Part shown: one piece after another, positions 50,548 to 58,050 of the stretch
Numbering within the stretch: the stretch's first letter is position 1
Layout of the letters: every line of letters begins with the position of its first letter
DNA from: Serinicoccus kebangsaanensis
GTDB taxonomy: Bacteria > Actinomycetota > Actinomycetes > Actinomycetales > Dermatophilaceae
Direction of reading: 5' to 3'
Assembly: GCF_008919445.1 (NCBI RefSeq)
Contig: NZ_VSLG01000001.1
Coordinates: 384,674-448,673, forward strand
Length of the DNA stretch: 64,000 bases
Position numbers and translations under genes: made by a program
The notes under the pieces: generated by a model
The model's database searches: none
Told to the model about the DNA's origin: nothing
The model's input: the letters and a program-made list of their open reading frames with translations, nothing else

Positions 50548-51539
50548 CGACCGTCCAGTCCGCCCGCCGAGGATCCCCGGGACGCCACACCCGGGGGTCC
50601 TCGGCGTGGTTCCTCGCGCTGGCGGCCGTCCTCACCCTCGGCCTGCTCGCGGTGTCCCTCTCCGTCGGCGTCTACGACATCACCGACGGGCAGGACGGGT
50701 GGGACATGTTCGGGATCACCCGGGCCCCGCGCACCATCTCGCTGGTGCTGGCCGGGGCTGCCATGTCCATGTGCGGGCTGGTGATGCAGCTGCTCACCCA
50801 GAACCGTTTCGTGGAGCCGACCACGACCGGCACCACCGAGTGGGCCGGCCTGGGCCTGCTCCTCGTCTTCATCCTGGTGCCCGGGGCGAGCCTGCTCACC
50901 AAGATGACCGGTGCCGTGGTCATGGCCTTCATCGGCACCACGATCTTCTTCCTCTTCCTGCGCCGGGTCTCGCTCAAGTCCTCCCTCATCGTGCCGATCG
51001 TGGGCATCATGATCGGCGCCGTGGTGGGCGCGGTGTCCACCTACCTGGCGATGGCGACCAACATGCTGCAGCAGATGGGCATCTGGTTCGCCGGCAGCTT
51101 CACCTCCGTGGTCCGCGGGCGCTACGAGATGCTCTGGATCGTCCTGCTCGTGACGCTGCTGGTCTTCCTGCTGGCCGACCGGCTCACCGTCGCCGGGCTG
51201 GGCAAGGACATCGCGACCAACGTGGGGCTCAACTACGACCGGATCATCCTCGCGGGCGTGGCGATGGTGTCCGTCGCCACCGGCATCGTCACCGTCGTCA
51301 TCGGCTCGCTGCCCTTCCTCGGCCTCATCGTCCCCAACGTGGTGTCCCTCGTCCGGGGTGACAACCTGCGCAGCAACCTGCCCTGGGTCTGCCTGCTGGG
51401 GGTCTGGGTGGTGACCGTCTGCGACATCATCGGACGCACCATCATCATGCCGTTCGAGGTGCCGGTGTCGCTCATCCTCGGCGTCATCGGCGCGGTCTTC
51501 TTCATCGCCCTGCTCGTGATCCGGCAGCGCCGTGGCTGA
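50544..51539 (+). CDS. FecCD-type iron-siderophore permease (probable CTG start)
   Basis: A 331-residue membrane protein if started at the CTG at 50544, which overlaps the previous stop as CTGA. No ATG, GTG or TTG lies in frame until the GTG at 50652, and starting there would cut away most of the first transmembrane helix (WFLALAAVLTLGLLAVSLSV). Ten helices in total are expected; the family motifs RAPRTISLVLAGAAMSMCGLVMQ (two fragments), VGLNYDRIILAG, and GSLPFLGLIVPNVV are present. It pairs with the next permease to form the import channel. Confidence 0.88.
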   Translation: MTTVQSARRGSPGRHTRGSSAWFLALAAVLTLGLLAVSLSVGVYDITDGQDGWDMFGITRAPRTISLVLAGAAMSMCGLVMQLLTQNRFVEPTTTGTTEWAGLGLLLVFILVPGASLLTKMTGAVVMAFIGTTIFFLFLRRVSLKSSLIVPIVGIMIGAVVGAVSTYLAMATNMLQQMGIWFAGSFTSVVRGRYEMLWIVLLVTLLVFLLADRLTVAGLGKDIATNVGLNYDRIILAGVAMVSVATGIVTVVIGSLPFLGLIVPNVVSLVRGDNLRSNLPWVCLLGVWVVTVCDIIGRTIIMPFEVPVSLILGVIGAVFFIALLVIRQRRG

Positions 51540-52584
51540 GGCGACGCGGGTGAGGCCCGCCGCACCGCCCGTCGGCGAGCCCACCCGGCGCACGGGCGCG
51601 TTCGTCCGCCGGCGCGACCGGATCAGGTATGCCGTGACCATGGTCGCGCTGGCGCTGCTCGCCGTGGCCCTGACCGCGGGCATCCTGGCCTACGACAACC
51701 CGATGCCGGTCGGCAGCGACGGGTTCTGGCGGATCGCCGAGCTCCGCGTCACCAGCATCGCGGTCATCCTCGTGGTGGCCTTCTGCCACGCCTTCGCCAC
51801 GGTCAGCTTCCAGACGGCGACGAGCAACCGCATCATCACGCCGTCGATCATGGGCTTCGAGGCGCTCTACATCGTGGTCCAGACCGGCGCGGTCTTCTTC
51901 CTCGGGGCCTCCGGGGTGGCGATGGTCACCGGCACGACGCAGTTCCTGCTGCAGGCGGGGCTGATGATCGTGGTCGCCACCATCCTCTACAGCTGGCTGC
52001 TCAGCGGCCGGTTCGGCAACATCCACATCATGCTGCTGGTCGGGGTCATCCTGGGCGGCGGGCTGGGGTCGTTGTCCACCTTCATGCAACGTCTGCTCAC
52101 CCCGAGCGAGTTCGACATCCTCACCGCCCGGTTGTTCGGCAACATCGGCAACGCGGACGCGGCATACCTGCCCTATGCCGTCCCGATCGCGCTCGCCGCG
52201 GGGGGCGCCCTGTGGTGGCGCGCCCGCCGGCTCGACGTGCTCTCGCTCGGCCGGGACGCGACGACGAACCTGGGGCTGAACCACAAGCGTGAGGTCATCG
52301 TGGTCCTCTTCCTGGTCTCGGTGCTCATGGCCATGACCACCGCACTGGTCGGGCCGATGACCTTCCTCGGCTTCCTGGTCGCCATGCTCGCCTACCAGTT
52401 CGCCGACACCTACCACCACCGCCTGCTGCTGCCGATGGCGTTCCTCCTCGGCTACGTCGTGCTGACCGGTGCCTACTTCGTGCTGCGCCACGTGTTCTAC
52501 GCCCAGGGCATGGTCACCATCATCATCGAGCTCGTGGGCGGACTGACCTTCCTCGTCTACATCATGCGAAAGGGGCGGCTGTGA
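51532..52584 (+). CDS. FecCD-type iron-siderophore permease, second subunit
   Basis: A 350-residue membrane protein of the BtuC/FecD family with about nine helices, starting with a 30-residue basic cytoplasmic tail (GTG at 51532, overlapping the previous gene by eight bases). Blocks such as LRVTSIAVILVVAFCHAFATVSFQ, LGLNHKREVIVVLF and GPMTFLGFLVAMLAYQF correspond to helices and the coupling helix of the family. It diverges from its partner permease, as expected for a heterodimer. Confidence 0.9.
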   Translation: MAEATRVRPAAPPVGEPTRRTGAFVRRRDRIRYAVTMVALALLAVALTAGILAYDNPMPVGSDGFWRIAELRVTSIAVILVVAFCHAFATVSFQTATSNRIITPSIMGFEALYIVVQTGAVFFLGASGVAMVTGTTQFLLQAGLMIVVATILYSWLLSGRFGNIHIMLLVGVILGGGLGSLSTFMQRLLTPSEFDILTARLFGNIGNADAAYLPYAVPIALAAGGALWWRARRLDVLSLGRDATTNLGLNHKREVIVVLFLVSVLMAMTTALVGPMTFLGFLVAMLAYQFADTYHHRLLLPMAFLLGYVVLTGAYFVLRHVFYAQGMVTIIIELVGGLTFLVYIMRKGRL

Positions 52585-53336
52585 TCGAGCTGACCGACGT
52601 CACCAAGAGCTACAGCACCGAGACCCTCATCGGACCGCTCACCACGCAGATCCCAGCCGGCGGCATCACCGCGCTCATCGGGCCGAACGGGGCCGGGAAG
52701 TCGACGGTGCTCACCATGATCGGCAGGCTGCTCGGGCTGGACCAGGGCACCATCACGGTCGCCGGGCACGACGTGGTCCACACGCCGTCCAGGGCGGTCG
52801 CCAAGATCCTGTCGATCCTGCGCCAGGAGAACCACTTCATCACCCGGCTGACCGTCCGCCAGCTGGTCGGCTTCGGCCGCTTCCCGCACTCCCACGGGCG
52901 GCTCACGCCGGACTGCGAGCGGCACATCAGCGAGGCGATCGACTTCCTCAACCTCACCGGCCTCGAGCACCGCTACCTCGACGAGCTGTCCGGTGGGCAG
53001 CGGCAGCGGGCCTACGTCGCCATGGTGCTCGCCCAGGACACCGACTACATCCTGCTGGACGAGCCGCTCAACAACCTGGACATGCAGCACTCGGTGCAGA
53101 TGATGCGGCAGCTGCGCGCGGCCGCCGACGAGCTCGGTCGGACCGTGGTCATCGTGCTCCACGACATCAACTTCGCGGCCCGCTACGCCGACCAGATCAT
53201 GGCCATGAACGACGGGCGGATCACCGAGTTCGGACCCCCCGAGCGGATCCTCACCGACGAGACCCTGAGCCGGGTCTTCCACACCCCGGTCAAGGTCATC
53301 GACGGCCCGGACGGCCCGCTCGCGGTCTACTACTGA
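52581..53336 (+). CDS. Iron-siderophore ABC transporter ATPase
   Basis: A 251-residue ATP-binding subunit of the FepC/CeuD class. Walker A is LIGPNGAGKSTVL, the Q-loop LRQENHFITRLT, the signature LSGGQRQRAYVAMVLAQ, Walker B YILLDEPLNNLD, and the H-loop His in VIVLHDINFAARYAD. The GTG start overlaps the permease stop by four bases, ending the four-gene import operon. Confidence 0.95.
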   Translation: MIELTDVTKSYSTETLIGPLTTQIPAGGITALIGPNGAGKSTVLTMIGRLLGLDQGTITVAGHDVVHTPSRAVAKILSILRQENHFITRLTVRQLVGFGRFPHSHGRLTPDCERHISEAIDFLNLTGLEHRYLDELSGGQRQRAYVAMVLAQDTDYILLDEPLNNLDMQHSVQMMRQLRAAADELGRTVVIVLHDINFAARYADQIMAMNDGRITEFGPPERILTDETLSRVFHTPVKVIDGPDGPLAVYY

Positions 53337-53352
53337 GCGATCCGCCGCTCAG
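53333..53352. terminator. Hairpin covering both convergent stop codons
   Basis: CTGAGCG (53333-53339) and CGCTCAG (53346-53352) are perfect complements with a six-base loop. The stem includes the TGA of the ATPase gene and the stop of the opposing zinc-finger gene, so it may terminate both transcripts. Confidence 0.5.
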
Positions 53353-53750
53353 GATGGCTGGTGGCCCCAGTCCGGTCCCCGGCGCAGGCGGATCGGGCCG
53401 GTGGCCCGCGAGGGGTCGACCACCCTGCCGGCCTGGGTGATCTCGACCTCCCCGGCGACCACCAGGCGTCGCGCGGCGCGTCGGGCCGGCTCCATCAGCT
53501 CACGCCACCCGTCGTCCCCGGCGACCTCCCTGGCGACCTCGGACGGGCACACGGTGGATCGTGGGGCACGAGCCGCCAGGAGCCGCAGGACCGCCGCCTC
53601 CAGCTCGCGGTCCACTGGCCGCACCCCGCGGCGGCGGCACGCCGCCGAGCAGTGGCGCACCGCGTCCCAGTCCCGCTCCCACTTCGTGCGCCACTCGATC
53701 CGGCGGCCGCAGGAGGCGCACCACCTCTCCCCCGGTGCCGAGCCGGTCAC
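53349..53750 (-). CDS. Small protein with a Cys zinc-finger-like motif and DUF3253
   Basis: A 133-residue protein. The N-terminus carries four cysteines as CASCGRRIEW and RHCSAACRRRGV (DUF2256-like zinc ribbon). From about residue 50 a DUF3253-like winged-helix region follows (AAVLRLLAARAPRSTVCPSE, then ARRLVVAGEVEITQAGRVVD). The combination suggests nucleic-acid binding, but no function is known. The GTG start overlaps the stop of the sugar-permease gene (GTGA), so it is translated with a sugar ABC operon. Confidence 0.75.
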   Translation of the reverse strand: MTGSAPGERWCASCGRRIEWRTKWERDWDAVRHCSAACRRRGVRPVDRELEAAVLRLLAARAPRSTVCPSEVAREVAGDDGWRELMEPARRAARRLVVAGEVEITQAGRVVDPSRATGPIRLRRGPDWGHQPS

Positions 53751-54577
53751 CGCAACCCGCTGCGGGAGAAGCCCTGGACGAACCAGCGCTGGGCCAGCAG
53801 GAAGACGAGCACCATCGGTGCCACCGTGATGAGGGCGAACGCCATCGTCGCACCGTAGTCGGGGCCGAACTGGCCCTGCAGGAAGAGCAGACCCACCGGC
53901 AGGGTGTAGAGCGCGTTCTCCCGCAGGGCGATGAGCGGCCAGGCGAAGTCGTTCCACGTCTGCAGCATGCTCATGAAGAAGAGCACCGCGATGAGCGGGC
54001 GGGACAGCGGCAGCACGATCCGCCAGAAGATCTGCAGGTGCGTCGCGCCGTCGATCCGGGCCGCCTCGATCAGCTCCCGCGGGATGGTGAGGATGAACTG
54101 CCGCGCGAGGAAGACCCCGAAGGCCGAGGCCGCCGTCGGCAGGATCACCGCCCAGTAGCTGCCGTACAGCCCCAGCTCGGTGACCAGGCGGAACAGGCCG
54201 ACCATGATCACCTGCACCGGCAGCATGAGCGTGGACAGCGACACCAGCAGCAGGACCCCCGAGCCGGGGAAGCGCAGGTGCGCGAAGGCATACCCGGCCA
54301 GCAGGTTGACGAGCACGATGATGACCGAGGTCACCAGGGCGATCGCCACCGAGTTGCCGAACCAGGTGAGCACCGGGAAGGAGTCGAGGACGCGCCGGAA
54401 GTTGTCCAGCGTGGCCTGCTCCGGCCACAGCCGCAGACCTCCGCCGGACAGCGAGGACCGGGTGGAGAAGGCGACGACGACCATCCAGTAGAGCGGGAAG
54501 AGGATGACCCCTGCGGCGAGGAGGGCGCCCAGCAGCCGCAGCGCCGCGCCGCGCCGACGGGCGGACCGGGTCCTCAT
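53747..54577 (-). CDS. Carbohydrate ABC transporter permease (MalG-like)
   Basis: A 276-residue inner-membrane permease with six helices. The EAA loop that binds the ATPase is visible as EAARIDGATHLQIFWRIVLP. The N-terminal LLGALLAAGVILFPLYWMVV begins helix 1, and the last residues GFSRSGLR end in the cytoplasm. ATG at 54577 overlaps the stop of the partner permease. There is no ATPase gene in this operon; a shared MsiK-type ATPase encoded elsewhere is the usual solution in actinobacteria. Confidence 0.93.
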   Translation of the reverse strand: MRTRSARRRGAALRLLGALLAAGVILFPLYWMVVVAFSTRSSLSGGGLRLWPEQATLDNFRRVLDSFPVLTWFGNSVAIALVTSVIIVLVNLLAGYAFAHLRFPGSGVLLLVSLSTLMLPVQVIMVGLFRLVTELGLYGSYWAVILPTAASAFGVFLARQFILTIPRELIEAARIDGATHLQIFWRIVLPLSRPLIAVLFFMSMLQTWNDFAWPLIALRENALYTLPVGLLFLQGQFGPDYGATMAFALITVAPMVLVFLLAQRWFVQGFSRSGLR

Positions 54578-55449
54578 ACGCTCTCCTCCCGCCGACGTTG
54601 CGCGCGCCACCGCAGCGCGGTGACCACGAGGGTGACGGCGAGGAGCACCACGCCGATCGCCGCGGCATACCCCTGGTCCCGGGTGACGAAGCCCGTGTCG
54701 TAGGCATAGGTGACCAGCACCGTCGTGGCCCGCTCCGGTCCTCCCCCGGTCATGACGAAGACGATGTCGAAGACCTGGAAGGAGTAGATGATGTTGAGGA
54801 TGACCAGGAAGAACGACTGGGGGCTCAGCTGCGGGACGGTGACGTGGCGCAACCGCTGCCAGGCGTTGGCACCGTCCAGCCGCGCCGCCTCGTAGAGCTC
54901 GTGCGCCACCCCCTGCAGACCGGCGAGGTAGATGAGCATGTTGAAGCCCACCCGCCACCACAGCGTCATGATGACGACGGAGGCGAACGCCGCCGGGCCG
55001 TGCGTCTGCCAGTCGACCTGCGGCAGCCCCATGGCCCGGGCCACCTCGGTGAGGAAGCCGCTGTTCTCGTCGAAGATCAGCACGCCCATGAGTGCCGTCG
55101 CGACGCCGGAGATCGCCATCGGCAGGATGAGCACCGACCGCAGGGCACCGCGCGCCGGGAGCGCGGAGTCCAGCAGCAGGGCCAGACCGAGGCCGATCGC
55201 CATCGCGGCCGGGGTCACCAGCACCGTGTAGAGCGCCGTGTTGAGGGTCGCCCGCCAGAAGACGGGGTCCTGCACGAGCCGCCCGTAGTTGTCCAGGCCG
55301 ACGAAGGTGCCCTCGCCGAAGCCGTTGGTCTCCTGCAGGCTGATGACCATCGCGCCGCCGAGCGGGAGCAGCACGAAGACCCCGAGCAGCAGCAACGTCG
55401 GCGCGGCGAAGGCATAGCCCGCCAGCGCCTCGCGAGCGCGGGCCGTCAC
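54574..55449 (-). CDS. Carbohydrate ABC transporter permease (MalF-like)
   Basis: A 291-residue permease with six helices. GYAFAAPTLLLLGVFVLLPL begins helix 1, FVGLDNYGRLVQDPVFWRA follows as in sugar permeases, and the EAA loop is YEAARLDGANAWQRLRHVTV. The GTG start overlaps the stop of the binding-protein gene by four bases. Together with the MalG-like gene it forms the membrane channel. Confidence 0.93.
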   Translation of the reverse strand: MTARAREALAGYAFAAPTLLLLGVFVLLPLGGAMVISLQETNGFGEGTFVGLDNYGRLVQDPVFWRATLNTALYTVLVTPAAMAIGLGLALLLDSALPARGALRSVLILPMAISGVATALMGVLIFDENSGFLTEVARAMGLPQVDWQTHGPAAFASVVIMTLWWRVGFNMLIYLAGLQGVAHELYEAARLDGANAWQRLRHVTVPQLSPQSFFLVILNIIYSFQVFDIVFVMTGGGPERATTVLVTYAYDTGFVTRDQGYAAAIGVVLLAVTLVVTALRWRAQRRREESV

Positions 55450-56741
55450 TGCGTCGCAGCCCCGATGCCGTCGGAGAGGGTGGTGAGGGTGGCCTCCACG
55501 TCGGCGTCGCCGAGGAAGCTCGCCTCCAGACCGTCCTGCAGCACCGTGATGATCGAGGACATGTCCGGCGAGGCCACCTGCCCGGAGTCCTGCGGCAGCA
55601 CCGCGCTGGACTGCTGCAGGAAGACCTGCGACAGCTCGGGCCGCACCTCGAACTCGATGCCCTCCTCCACCAGGTCGGCGCGGGTGGGCAGCAGCGAGGA
55701 CCCGGCGCAGAACTCCCGCATCTGCTCGGCCTCGGTGACGAACTCCAGGAACCGCGCCACCAGCTCCGGCTGCTCCGTCTGGGCGGTCGCCACCAGCGCG
55801 TTGCCGCCGAAGTCACCGGCGGAGCGCTCGTCGCGGGGCGGGAAGGTGGCGGCCCACTCCCGCTCGTAGGTCGCCTCGGCGTCGGGGACGAGGAAGGCCC
55901 CGGCGAAGACCATCGGGACGGTGCCCGCGAACCAGCTGTCCGCGGCATACGTCGAGGAGCTGATCGAGTTGTTGCGCGGCACCAGCCCGTCCCGGAAGAA
56001 GCTCGTCGTGAACTCCACCGCCGCGGCCCCCGCGTCGGAGTCGATCGCCGCCGTGACCAGGTCCTCCTCCAGGAAGCGCCCGTCGGCCTCGAAGAGCCAG
56101 CTCAGCCAGCGGGTCACCCCGTTGCCCTGCCAGTTGTAGGCGAACGGCGACTGGTCCGAGGGGAGCGACTCCCGCAGCCGCCGGGCGACGTCGGCGAACT
56201 CCTCCCAGGTCCAGGCCTCCTCCAGCGTCTGCGGCACCGCGTCGATGCCGGCGTCGGCCAGGGCCTGGACGTCGTAGAGGATGACCGAGGTGTCGGTGTG
56301 GTGCGGCACGCCGAAGGGCGAGCCGCCGCTCTGCACCGCGGCCCAGGCCTGGGGCGTGAACCGGTCGGCGAAGCCGTCGCTCAGGTGCGGCGTGAGGTCG
56401 AGCAGCTGGTCGCGCCCGGCATAGCTGCCGAAGGTGTAGTAGGGCACCCGGAACACGTCCGGCGGGTTGCCGGCCTGCAGCTGGGCGTCGATGTTGGTGA
56501 ACATCTGCTCGTAGGGGACGGCGTTGAGCTCGACGCTCGCCCCCTCGTTGGCCGCCTCGAAGGCCGAGATGGCCGACCGTAGTGCGGCGAGCTCGGCGTC
56601 GGTGCCCCAGGTGGTGAAGGTCAGTGTGCCCTCGGACGACGCCGAGCCCGAACCGGTCGAGAAACCGCCGCAGCCACCGAGTGCCGCAGGTGCTGCTGCC
56701 GCTCCCAGGGCAGCAAGGAATGAACGTCTGTTGAGGTGCAT
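55446..56741 (-). CDS. Sugar ABC transporter substrate-binding lipoprotein
   Basis: A 431-residue extracellular solute-binding protein (family 1). The leader NRRSFLAALGAAAAPAAL carries a twin-arginine-like RRSFL motif and ends in a lipobox (ALGGC, Cys24), suggesting Tat export and lipid anchoring. The mature part starts TLTFTTWGTDAELAALRSAI and contains NPPDVFRVPYYTFGSYAGRD, both typical of the family. The sugar ligand is not predictable. ATG at 56741; first gene of the three-gene importer plus zinc-finger gene. Confidence 0.92.
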   Translation of the reverse strand: MHLNRRSFLAALGAAAAPAALGGCGGFSTGSGSASSEGTLTFTTWGTDAELAALRSAISAFEAANEGASVELNAVPYEQMFTNIDAQLQAGNPPDVFRVPYYTFGSYAGRDQLLDLTPHLSDGFADRFTPQAWAAVQSGGSPFGVPHHTDTSVILYDVQALADAGIDAVPQTLEEAWTWEEFADVARRLRESLPSDQSPFAYNWQGNGVTRWLSWLFEADGRFLEEDLVTAAIDSDAGAAAVEFTTSFFRDGLVPRNNSISSSTYAADSWFAGTVPMVFAGAFLVPDAEATYEREWAATFPPRDERSAGDFGGNALVATAQTEQPELVARFLEFVTEAEQMREFCAGSSLLPTRADLVEEGIEFEVRPELSQVFLQQSSAVLPQDSGQVASPDMSSIITVLQDGLEASFLGDADVEATLTTLSDGIGAATQ

Positions 56742-56774
56742 GAGAACTCCGTTGGTCGAGTACGGACGGAACAC

Positions 56775-56793
56775 ATGCCGTGCGGGGAGCGGC
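56775..56793 (-). terminator. Possible hairpin between App1-like and sugar-binding genes
   Basis: CGGGG and CCCCG flank AGCGG in the 56-base gap between the App1-like gene and the binding-protein gene. The stem is short; evidence is weak. Confidence 0.3.
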
Positions 56794-56797
56794 CCCG

Positions 56798-57967
56798 TCA
56801 GACTATCCGCAGGCTCGACTCTTCGGCGGTCAGAACGCTCTCCAGGTGCTCGCGCGCCGGTCCCTCCAGCGTCAGGGCCTGCAGCCCCTGGCGGGTCGCG
56901 CGCGCCACCCGGCGTCCCTGCTCGGCGCTGAGCAGCCCGAGCCGCACCGCGTGGGCGGCGGCACCGGCGTAGGTGTCGAAGACGTGGACGCCCTGGTCGG
57001 CCCAGGCGGCCCGCTCGGAGTCGTCGAGGCCGGTGACGTCGTGCAGCAGGGTGCCCACGATGTGCGCCGGGTCGATCCGGTGCATCTCGGCGCCGACCCG
57101 GCCGTCCGCCTGGCCGCTGTCCCCGATGAAGACCATCCGGCACTCAGGGAAGAGCAGCCGGTCCCGCTCCATGTTCTGCAGCTTGCGCTCGGCCATCGCC
57201 GCCTTGGTGTGCAGGTTGAGCAGCGACCCGCCGAGCACGGCGTGCGGCGGCAGCCCCAGGTGGCTCAACGCGTCGCGGGTGTACTGCTCCACGAGCCCGC
57301 GCGGGCCACCGGGGCGTGCCGTCACGAAGGTGAGGTCGCCGGCCCGCCCGGCATCCGCGGCCGCACCGCGGTCCAGCTGGGTCAGCAGCTCCACCACCCC
57401 CGGGTAGACGGTGCCGCGCGGGTAGCGGTCGTCGTGGATCGCGCACTTCACCGTGTCGTCGATGTCGCACAGCACCCTCAGGTCGGAGGTGGGGTCGACC
57501 CGGGCCTGCTCGGCGAAGTGCTCCAGCACCGTGTCCTGCAGGTCCTCGTCCAGGTCCTCGAAGACCAGGTGCTCCAGGTCGTGGTAGTCACCGGACGCGT
57601 TGAGGTGGTACTTCAGGTCGTGGAAGGCCCGGCCGTGCGTGGCGAGGAGCACGCCGACGATGGCCTCCTGGTAGCTGCGCGGGGTCGGCCCGGCGTGCAG
57701 CGAGGCGATCGCCCTGCCGACGACGGGGGTGGACAGCTCGGCCAGGCGGGCGTCCAGCAGCAGGTCCAGCAGCTGGGTCCGGTGGTCCGGGCCCCAGAGG
57801 TGGTCGTCGACGTCACCGATGACCTTGTCCAGGTCGAGGTCGGCGAGGACGGTGTCCAGCTCGCCGTGCGGCACCTCGCGCAGGATCTGCAGGATCTGCG
57901 CCTCCTGCGACCTGCCGGTCCGCCATCCTGAGCTGAGCGCGGTGATCTGCACGGCCCGGGGGTCCAT
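56798..57967 (-). CDS. App1-type (DUF2183) phosphatase domain protein
   Basis: A 389-residue protein. The C-terminal half (from about residue 165) is the HAD-like phosphatidate phosphatase App1 catalytic domain: CDIDDTVKCAIHDD gives the DxDxT nucleophile motif, FVTARPGGPRGLVEQ motif II, and VFIGDSGQADGRV the late Asp motif. The first 160 residues are helical and acidic, without a known family; DHRTQLLDLLLDARLAEL and DLEHLVFEDLDEDLQDTVLEHF resemble a protein-binding solenoid. In yeast App1 dephosphorylates phosphatidate. There is no signal peptide. ATG 57967 lies 83 bases after the hemopexin gene stop, same strand. Confidence 0.85.
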   Translation of the reverse strand: MDPRAVQITALSSGWRTGRSQEAQILQILREVPHGELDTVLADLDLDKVIGDVDDHLWGPDHRTQLLDLLLDARLAELSTPVVGRAIASLHAGPTPRSYQEAIVGVLLATHGRAFHDLKYHLNASGDYHDLEHLVFEDLDEDLQDTVLEHFAEQARVDPTSDLRVLCDIDDTVKCAIHDDRYPRGTVYPGVVELLTQLDRGAAADAGRAGDLTFVTARPGGPRGLVEQYTRDALSHLGLPPHAVLGGSLLNLHTKAAMAERKLQNMERDRLLFPECRMVFIGDSGQADGRVGAEMHRIDPAHIVGTLLHDVTGLDDSERAAWADQGVHVFDTYAGAAAHAVRLGLLSAEQGRRVARATRQGLQALTLEGPAREHLESVLTAEESSLRIV

Positions 57968-58050
57968 GGGTCTCCTGTCCGGCGGGGGGCGGTATGCCTG
58001 CGGCCAGCCCAGCCTGTCAGGTCGGTCGCCCGCGCGCCCGCCGACGGCCC

